From Haplosporangium gracile (Eukaryota > Mortierellomycota > Mortierellomycetes > Mortierellales > Mortierellaceae): a stretch of 52,415 nucleotides of DNA. The DNA lies in NCBI GenBank assembly GCA_015499985.1, contig JAAAUF010000192.1:1-52415 (forward strand), written 5' to 3'. The notes below the pieces were generated by a model that was given only the letters and a program-made list of their open reading frames with translations, did not search any database and was not told where the DNA came from. The position numbers and the translations under genes are program-made. This document shows positions 45,132-52,415 of the stretch, piece by piece (position 1 is the stretch's first letter; every line of letters begins with the position of its first letter).

Positions 45132-45156
45132 AACACACGCACACACACACACACAC
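45132..45156. repeat. UGDH: CA microsatellite in the UGDH leader
   Basis: A run of CACA units ends ten bases before the UGDH start codon, inside the probable 5' leader. Confidence 0.85.
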
Positions 45157-45165
45157 TAATTCATC

Positions 45166-47363
45166 ATGGTTAACATTTGCTGTATCGGTGCCGGTTATGT
45201 CGGTAAGGAACAACGACTTATACTCACAAGCCTACCTTACTGCTCCTCATTCGCTCGTCATTCAGCCAACTGGAAAGAAGCACACTCATCATCTGACACA
45301 TCCAGGAACACTACAACTCGCTTTCTCATCTCGCTTTCAACAAAAAACAAAAAACTGATGACAGGATGAACAACAACTTAAGTCTTGGTCAACAACCATA
45401 CACCCTGCCTGCAACGACGGACTATGAGACTTGGATCGGTCTCTTCCCTGCCAATTATTTGCTTGTTGTGCGGCCGGAATGTTTTTTCACACTAAAGCAA
45501 ACACACACACACTCCATTATAATTACCTCAGCCCGATTCTTGTGTATCCCTAACTCCCAAAACCCCAATTGAAATAACGAAACTTCCCATTGTCATAGGT
45601 GGCCCTTCGTCCGCTGTCATTGCCTACCAGTGCCACGACGTTAACGTCACCATCGTTGACTTGAACCAGGCCCGTATCGATGCCTGGAACTCGGACAACC
45701 TCCCCATCTACGAGCCCGGTCTCGAGGAGATCGTCTTCTCCCGCCGTGGCAAGAACTTGTTCTTCTCCACTAACGTCGACCAGGCTATCATTGACGCCGA
45801 CCTGATTTTCGTCTCTGTCAACACCCCCACCAAGAAGTCCGGTATGGGAGCCGGTATGGCCGCCGATCTTGCGTAAGTGTTCGTTCTTCTTGCTTGGAGA
45901 ATGAGGAGGGGAAGGGATGGGAGATGGCGGTGCTCCCAGATGCAAACGCGATTGGATCCGCTCGGGATGAGAAGAAAAAAAGGAATAGCTTTTTGGTTAT
46001 TTGCAGGAAACGTGTCTGATCTATAGGGCAATTGGTCGAGAGGAACTCCTTATTCTTTCTTTATTTACTATTTTTGGCTGGAAAGGATGAGGAGTTGGCT
46101 GGCTTTGCATACATTGCCTACAGAAGGAAAAGGAGACGAATAAGCGTATTGAGATATGGCCATGTGTGAATTTCAATGGAGTCACGATTGCAAAGGCCCG
46201 ACTAAAGCACAGCTTTACCGAACCCCCTTACTTTTGTTCAAATATACTTATCTCAATGTACCTTTCTTTTCTTCAATAGTTACATCGAGACCGCCACCCG
46301 CCGCATTGCTCAGGTCGCCACCACCTCCAAGGTTGTCATTGAAAAGTCAACTGTTCCTTGCCGCACTGCCCAGTCGATGCGCACCATTCTCGAGGCCAAT
46401 TCCAACAAGGACATCCGCTTCGACATTCTCTCTAACCCCGAGTTCTTGGCTGAGGGCACCGCCATCTCTGACTTGACCAAGCCCGACCGTGTTTTGATCG
46501 GATGTCTCCAGACCCCCGAGGGTTTTGCTGCCCAGAAGAAGTTGGTCGACATCTATACCCGCTGGATCCCCCAGGAGCGCGTCATCACCATGAACCTGTG
46601 GTCGTCCGAGTTGTCCAAGCTCGCCGCCAACGCCCTCCTTGCTCAACGTATCTCCTCCATCAACGCCCTCTCTGCCATCTGCGAGGCCACCGGTGCCGAT
46701 GTCGATGAGGTCGCCTATGCCTGCGGTACCGACTCCCGCATTGGACCCAAGTTCTTGAAGGCTTCGGTCGGTTTTGGAGGCTCGTGCTTCCAGAAGGATA
46801 TCCTCAACTTGGTCTACTTGTCCGAGCAGCTGTTCTTGCCCGAGGTTGCTGCCTACTGGAAGTCAGTCGTCACCATGAACGAGTACCAGAAGATGCGCTT
46901 CACCCATCGCATTGTCCGCACCCTCTTCAACACCGTTACCCACAAGCGCATTGCCCTTCTCGGTTTCGCCTTCAAGAAGGATACCGGCGATACCCGTGAG
47001 TCTGCTGCCATCACTCTCTGCAGCTACTTGATCCAGGAGCACGCTCGCATTGCCATCTACGACCCCAAGGTTAGCGCCAAGCAGATCAAGATGGACTTGA
47101 CCGAGCCCGGTGTTGGCACCAACGAAGAAGCTGTTGATAAGCATGTTCAGGTGTGCGAGAGTGCTTACGAGGCTTGCGCTGGCGCTGATGCCCTCGTTAT
47201 CTGCACCGAGTGGGACGAGTTCAAGATGAACCAGATGGACTACCAGAAGATCTTTGACTCCATGCAGAAGCCCGCTTTCATTTTTGACGGTCGTCTGATC
47301 TTGGATGCCCCCAAGTTGAGGGAGATTGGTTTCCGTGTCGAGACCATCGGAAAGAGCGTCTAA
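45166..47363 (+). CDS. UGDH: UDP-glucose 6-dehydrogenase
   Basis: Oxidises UDP-glucose to UDP-glucuronate with two NAD+; in this kind of fungus this feeds glucuronate-containing wall polymers (inferred). Three exons: 45166-45202, 45599-45872, 46280-47363; 464 aa, in phase. Exon 1 encodes only [12 protein letters not shown] plus one base, and the dinucleotide-binding motif GAGYVGGP is completed across a 396-nt intron. Seen further: [32 protein letters not shown], the helix containing [20 protein letters not shown], the catalytic Cys in [27 protein letters not shown] and the C-terminal NAD half with CTEWDEF and FDGRLILD. All expected catalytic residues are present. Codon use is strongly biased to C-ending codons, suggesting high expression. 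Confidence 0.97.
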
Positions 47364-50300
47364 GCTCTTTGCTTCCATGGACAGTGGATGGGCGAGAGAA
47401 ACGAGGACAGGATGAACCACTCCTTGTTGTTCGATCAGGCTCCTGGTGAATCGTTCGAACAACACGTAATACTCCTGTTCTTTCTTTATTTCAAACCCCA
47501 TTCCTTCAAAGACGCTCCTTTGTACATTTCTTCTCTTTTTGTTTCCACGTCGTGCTTTGACTTTTTTGCACTTGCATCATTTCCACTAGAAAATAAATTC
47601 CAATGTTATTTAACACGCAACCAACAAACTGTTTTGCAACAGCAACACATGATAAGTCTATGGCCTTGTTATTGTTCAAAGGTGAATTGATATGACAAGG
47701 CACGCGTTTGAGGTAATCGCAGCTGTTCATGTTATTCAGTGTAGATAAGGATAACGGAAGATTTCAAAAGAGTAACGTATCAACAGAGTAACAAACAAAA
47801 AAGCGACATACCTATTATTGTTGTTTTTAACCGCCAATCACAGACACACACTCATATGGGCTTGGCTATTAAACAACCACTCGCTGTTCGCGACAACGAC
47901 AAAGGGCAAGAAGTAAATAAAGAACAAATCCCTTCTACTTCAAGTTGTTGGTTTTTTATCGTTCCGTTTGCAATTTGTTGTATTTTTGTTGCAGGGTCTT
48001 TTCTTTGGACCACAAGAATGAATAACAAATTGTCCAACCGGACTTTATTTTTTTTCTTTTTCAGGGCCTAGATCTTCCATTCATCCAGATGTGTAAACAA
48101 AAAGATGTCCTATGCCTTGCAGGAAGATAATAAACGAAATAGTCACATAATTACCCAGTAAAAGGGCGATTAATTGTCCGTAAACCTTTTTTTTTTTTTT
48201 TTTTTTCTCTTCTCTTTTGTGATTTATTTGTGGAGGTCTCCTGGGTAAACATCATGCATTTATTTTTTTTGCGACGTCAAGCTGTCAAAGCCAATTTTTT
48301 TTATTCGATTTCTCATTGGAAAAGGTTGCCAAAAAATAGCTTTTGGGTGAACACGAAAGTTGTCAAACTAGGGGATCGAAAGCCAAAAGCAATCAAGAAG
48401 AAACGTTCATTTATGAGGGCGTATATGTACTGATGATCGTGGCGACGACGAGTTCTTTTATTCAAGTCTGAGACACAATAAGGACTAAAGTCTGACTGGC
48501 CTTTGAACAAAACAGGCATACTTTTGTCTTTCTTTCTCTCCGCTGAAAAAGCTGACAGAGTATTAGAAGAATAGAGGTTGAGGGAGAGCAATAAACGTTT
48601 GATGGTAGTATTCATCTGTCTGTGGTTCTCAACTTTCTTTCATAGAGTTCAATTGTTCTCTTTCAACGTCCAAATCTCCACTCATCTTTTTATAGTTTCA
48701 ATTCGTCCTTCGACTTGAGATATTAGCATTAGTTACTTTACAGAATGAGAAAGAGTATGCAAAAGAGAAAACGTTTTCTTGATGGGGGAAAGTGAGTGCT
48801 TGTAAGCAACGAAAGAAGAGTAGTCAAGAAGAGAGCAAAGAAATGAAGAAACGATAGCGAGCCAACCCCCCCCCCCCTCCCGCCCAATGCTAACCCGACT
48901 AATTCACAAAAAATGAAGAGGTACATTTCTGAGCAATTGTGTCCGTTGACAAATAACGAGCCATCTAAAGCCGACTGATTGGAGAACTTTCAAAGTAGGA
49001 ACCAATGAGGATGCCTGGATCCCAAAACCGTTATAGTTCAGCTTCAGCATGAACAGAAAGGTAGGTGGTGGTGGTCAGGTACAGATCTAATGGACAACAC
49101 TTTAGCCAAAAGAGTATCAAGACAAAAGGATATGATAGATGAAATAGTGGATAGCATGCCAAAATGAAATAGCTTTCAGTCCAACAGCCCTGGCCGGATA
49201 TATATTTTCCAACTTTCTCTTCTCCCTGTCCCTTCTCGTCGTTCGAACTATAATGGCTCATTTCAGCACAGCCCTTTAGTCGGACGGAGAGGAGATATGG
49301 ATAAAAAGAGTCGAAAGCTCGAAAGGGCTGTTTCCTTCTGCGAAGTAACAATGAAAGAAAGAAAAGAGTGACAGGAGTCACAAAGAGAGAGAATGTAAGA
49401 AGCTAGCGCTATAAGGATGCAAAATAAGGTACTGATTTGTTCCGCGAAGAGGATGAGAGCTGAGTATTCTGTGTGCACTTATGTACGTTTGTTTGTATGT
49501 CCTTGTAGGTTGAAGTAGCTGCTGACTAGGGTGTTCAAAAGCAAGATTTGGTAATGGGTATTGTGTGTTTGTGCCACCAACAAAGCCTTTCTTTCTCCCA
49601 CAAACGGCATACAACGTATCCACATGTAGCCTGGCCCAGACCTCTCGCGTTTGATCCTTCAAATTGCACTTTCTAAGATGAGCATGCCATCTACTCTACG
49701 GAAAGTGGTTGTCGCCGAAATAAAACATTGCATGAACATGAGATGCCACGCAAAAGTGGCCTATCGCTACTCCATCCATACAGGCATCCATCTATCGAAC
49801 AATTGCTCCCCTGTAGCAATTTCGAGGAATGTTATTGCAATTGGAGAGAAAGGAGTTTCATGACTATCAAGTTTGGTATTGAGTTATGCTTTAGATGAAA
49901 TCCTCCACTTCTTGTTGAGTTGAGTTGTGCTTGTGACTGCATATGTGAGTTTGAGTATTAGGAAGGACCAGTTTATCCAGTCAGGCACTAGTTCGTGAAC
50001 GAAGTGTCGGCTCTCAATACTCAGTCGATATTACCCTTTGACACCTCTTCTCTCTTTATTATTATTGTTTGTTCAATTAGGCCTTTTTACCAACCGGACA
50101 ATGGTTGTTCAACAATTGCTACACTTTCAGCGTTAGCTCAAGGTTCACCTTCCCTTCCTTCTCGTCCAGCTGGGTTTGCAGTGAATCATATATAACCCTC
50201 GTTAAGACGCTTTCCCCTTTTCGCTTTTTTGTTCTCCTTCTCGCTCCCCCTTCCTCCCAACTGTTGCTTCGTATACTTGTTTATTTTTCTTGCATCGTTT

Positions 50301-50858
50301 CCTTGTCGCTCTTCTTTTCCAGTCCTTCCCTTTTCAACCCCTTCTCCTTAGTCTCCTCCTTATTTCTCTACTCCTCGTCCAGCCGTTATCTCCTTAACCC
50401 TGCAGCACCCTCGCTCTCTTTCTTAATCATTCACTTTATCCCTCCACGACGCACCTACCCGCCTGGCTGCTCTCTCGTTTTTTTTTATATGATATTCTCC
50501 TTCTCCTTGAACCGTTCGGCACCCTTCCTCCTCTGATATCTTTCTCTCGCAGGTTCCCAAACAACAACGCATCCCCGGCCCCTTCCTCCTCACTTCATAG
50601 AATAATCACACACACCTCCTTGAGCATTCCGTTCCTGACATTTTCACGACCCTCACTTCTCAATCCTCGACAGCACTTTTATTTTCGAGCCCCCAGTTCG
50701 TTTCTACTCTACTCTTCTCTTTCCTTTCCTTTCCTTTTTTCCTTTACATCTCTTTACTTTCTTCACGACTTTCTCTCCTAGCAGCACCACCACGACAAAC
50801 AGCACATTTTTACGACACAACACACAATCCAATCCGCCCTCCTCAATTTCCGTCAATC
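47364..50858. other. Long gene-poor region between UGDH and a membrane-protein gene
   Basis: 3.5 kb without a recognisable protein. It holds a run of 20 T (48187-48206), a run of 12 C (48866-48877), AT-rich sequence in the middle, and a strongly C/T-rich stretch from about 50200 to 50830 leading into the next start codon. Open frames on either strand are low-complexity or shadow-like. No tRNA or snoRNA pattern was convincing. Confidence 0.5.
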
Positions 50859-52010
50859 ATGTCAACAACGTTCGTTCAACCAAAGAGCTCCCCTCGGGAA
50901 CTGTCGAAGCGCATGTTCTTCCTTGCAGGCTACTCGCTGACGGGAGCCGCACTCATGGGATCGTCCATTGGTCTCGTTATCTATCAAAGTCGTCAGTTCT
51001 ATTTCTTGCACCGCTTCAGTCGTTCTGACGTGATGCATCCTCACCACCACCACGGCCACTTCCGTGACCACTTCAACAACAACGAGACCTTTGAGCAGGA
51101 TCTAGACTTGAACAGCAGTAGCGGCAACGACTCTTCGACGCACGGACAGTACCTACACCCTCGCTTCCACGGTGGCCATAGCCATCACAGAAGCATTCAA
51201 TCGCTATTCTTCTCAACCTGGCTCCCAATCCTAATCTGGTTCGGTTCCCTTCTCACAAGCTCCTTCCTCATCGCCGCTCGGAAATGGGTCCCCCGCGCCA
51301 TGTCCGCTCGGACTGGAGTCCTTGTCAGTCAATATGTCTTTGCCTTTTTCTGGATTCTTCTAGGCGCAATGCAAGAGGTTCAGGAACGTCTGGTCGCAGA
51401 ACGGAGAGCAGCGAGGGCGATGGGTAACCCGATTGCTGCGGCGATGGAGGATTCGAACCAGTTTGATGTGATTTTTGAGCTCAAGGAGCAGATTCGGTCG
51501 ATTATTCTACCGCTTTGTACGGTGTGGTACTTGACTGTGATTCTTTTGGGGTCTGCCACTGGTTTGCTGACGGCGAGCAGTAGTTTGTTGGAGAAGCAGC
51601 TTCAGGAAGAGTATGATGAAGCTGTTTATGAACAGGAGGAGGAAGAGGCATTGGCGAAGCTCCTCACTGAGGAAAAGGAGGCTTTGATGAAGGTGGATAC
51701 CAAGCAGCCTTTGACGATTCTCACCCAGCGACAGGACTTCAAGAGAAACAACAATACTGGTAGTCTTTCCCGATACACGACCCCTCAACGCGTGCAACTG
51801 GGTCTGTTGATGTTTGTACTCTTCATGATCCAGATGAAACTTTTCCAATGGATCATCCAGGCACAATCCATGCAGGCGTTCATCGATGGAACTAGCACCT
51901 CAGTCTCATTGACCTTGACGCTTGTCGGACTTGTCTCTGGTACCGTCATGACTTCCCTCGGTGTTCGTTTCCTCCCAGGACCACAGCGTCATCCATCTGC
52001 ATCCGCATAA
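50859..52010 (+). CDS. Unrecognised multi-pass membrane protein with His-rich loop
   Basis: Single exon, 383 aa; I do not recognise the family. About six hydrophobic segments: residues 19-44 (MFFLAGYSLTGAALMGSSIG), 119-142 (WLPILIWFGSLLTSSFLIAA), 155-174 (VSQYVFAFFWILLGAM), 214-240 (LPLCTVWYLTVILLGSATGL), 310-331 (LGLLMFVLFMIQMKLFQWII) and 350-370. Between the first two is a loop rich in His (MHPHHHHGHFRDHF and HGGHSHHRS). After segment 4 comes a charged coiled-coil-like stretch (LLEKQLQEEYDEAVYEQEEE), probably cytosolic. The C-terminal tail is short. The start MSTTFVQPKSSP follows an unusually long pyrimidine-rich leader. The His-rich loop could bind metal (inference only). Confidence 0.75.
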   Translation: MSTTFVQPKSSPRELSKRMFFLAGYSLTGAALMGSSIGLVIYQSRQFYFLHRFSRSDVMHPHHHHGHFRDHFNNNETFEQDLDLNSSSGNDSSTHGQYLHPRFHGGHSHHRSIQSLFFSTWLPILIWFGSLLTSSFLIAARKWVPRAMSARTGVLVSQYVFAFFWILLGAMQEVQERLVAERRAARAMGNPIAAAMEDSNQFDVIFELKEQIRSIILPLCTVWYLTVILLGSATGLLTASSSLLEKQLQEEYDEAVYEQEEEEALAKLLTEEKEALMKVDTKQPLTILTQRQDFKRNNNTGSLSRYTTPQRVQLGLLMFVLFMIQMKLFQWIIQAQSMQAFIDGTSTSVSLTLTLVGLVSGTVMTSLGVRFLPGPQRHPSASA

Positions 52011-52415
52011 TGACTCCCCCCTTTACGCATCTATTACATTAGAAAGCACGCATATCTTTCACTAGTTTTTGTATCTTATCTATTCGCGTTTTTCTTAGCC
52101 AACAATAAGAACTATCCAACCATATTTTTTGGCATTGAACACCGCCCATTTGTTATACCTTTACATTGTACTACACTGTTTGCCACAAGGGGGTTTCTGG
52201 CGTCATCTGGGGCCTGGACGGATAGAAGCTAAATAAGTCCGAATAGAGGGGAGGGAAGGCAGGCAGCACCTTACATATTTTATAAAAATAAAGATCATGT
52301 CTTTCTATGTTAGTAGGCGCAGTGCAAGAATGCAAATGCTGACTTGCTGAATTGTCTGTGTGTGTGGCGGGGTAAAGCAAGCGGGTTGCAAATCCGTCTT
52401 ACAAGCGCGTCATTC
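52011..52415. other. 3' flank to window end
   Basis: 405 bases with the 3' side of the membrane-protein gene. The last 55 bases include an anticodon-arm-like GCGGG-TTGCAAA-TCCGT (52381-52397), discussed as a finding. No coding region supported. Confidence 0.5.

Larger units (their letters stand above)
41845..45165. other. Gene-poor stretch before UGDH
   Basis: 3.3 kb with no gene I can name. It contains a 25-base tandem repeat (42091-42150), tRNA-promoter-like words (42150-42200), a possible small spliced gene on the minus strand (43640 to about 44240), a GA tract (44839-44872) and the UGDH promoter with a C/T-rich leader ending in a CA run (45132-45156). The open frames present are short and unlike known proteins. 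Confidence 0.5.

Noticed and set aside
46863..47501. 212-codon minus-strand frame opposite UGDH
   Set aside because: Antisense shadow of a strongly C-biased coding exon; no independent features.
50105..50536. 143-codon + strand frame before the membrane-protein gene
   Set aside because: Encodes only Ser/Phe/Leu/Pro from a C/T tract; no conserved pattern and probably leader or promoter.

Overview
This is a eukaryotic nuclear window with short spliceosomal introns (about 50-780 nt, GT...AG, often with a CTAAC/TACTAAC-like branch site), compact genes on both strands and A/C- or C/T-rich leaders. Fungal-type genes (VAM7, MCR1, HOM2, SMY2/GIGYF) sit beside genes missing from most yeasts (HROB, JMJD4, CHORDC1, METAP1D, ZNF277). 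This suggests an early-diverging fungus of the Mortierella type (inference; not tested by search). I rebuilt the exons by hand and checked reading phase at every junction. I saw no CRISPR array, insertion sequence or transposon.

Layout. 1-9.9 kb: YbeY endoribonuclease (-, cut by the window start), CDK7/Kin28 (-), ZNF277-like zinc finger (+), an EI24/Rrt8-like membrane protein (-) and an SLC35F5-like transporter (-). 10-19 kb: NDUFA12 of complex I (+), HROB (partner of MCM8-MCM9, -), aspartate-semialdehyde dehydrogenase (+) and a second EamA/SLC35F-type transporter (-). 19-31 kb: a run on the + strand of a GIGYF/SMY2 GYF protein, mitochondrial methionine aminopeptidase, an ankyrin/PP1-docking protein and the vacuolar SNARE VAM7. 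31-41.8 kb: CHORD protein (-), JMJD4 (+), APC11 (-), SmE (+), MCR1 (+) and an SLC35C2-like transporter (+). 41.8-52.4 kb is sparse: UDP-glucose dehydrogenase (+) and an unrecognised His-rich membrane protein (+), separated by two gene-poor stretches of over 3 kb.

The genes are housekeeping genes and do not form one pathway. The repeated layout is head-to-head pairs with 0.2-0.7 kb between start codons (CDK7/ZNF277, SLC35F5/NDUFA12, HROB/HOM2, EamA/GIGYF, CHORDC1/JMJD4, APC11/SmE) and tail-to-tail pairs with about 0.2-0.3 kb between stops.

The most striking observation is in APC11 (minus strand, 35412-34826). The reading frame and the family alignment close only if two adjacent introns of 89 and 98 nt flank an exon of a single nucleotide at position 35298. 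A one-nucleotide exon has, to my recollection, been described in the APC11 gene of Arabidopsis. Finding it here in the orthologous gene, at what looks like the same codon, would point to either very deep conservation or repeated origin.
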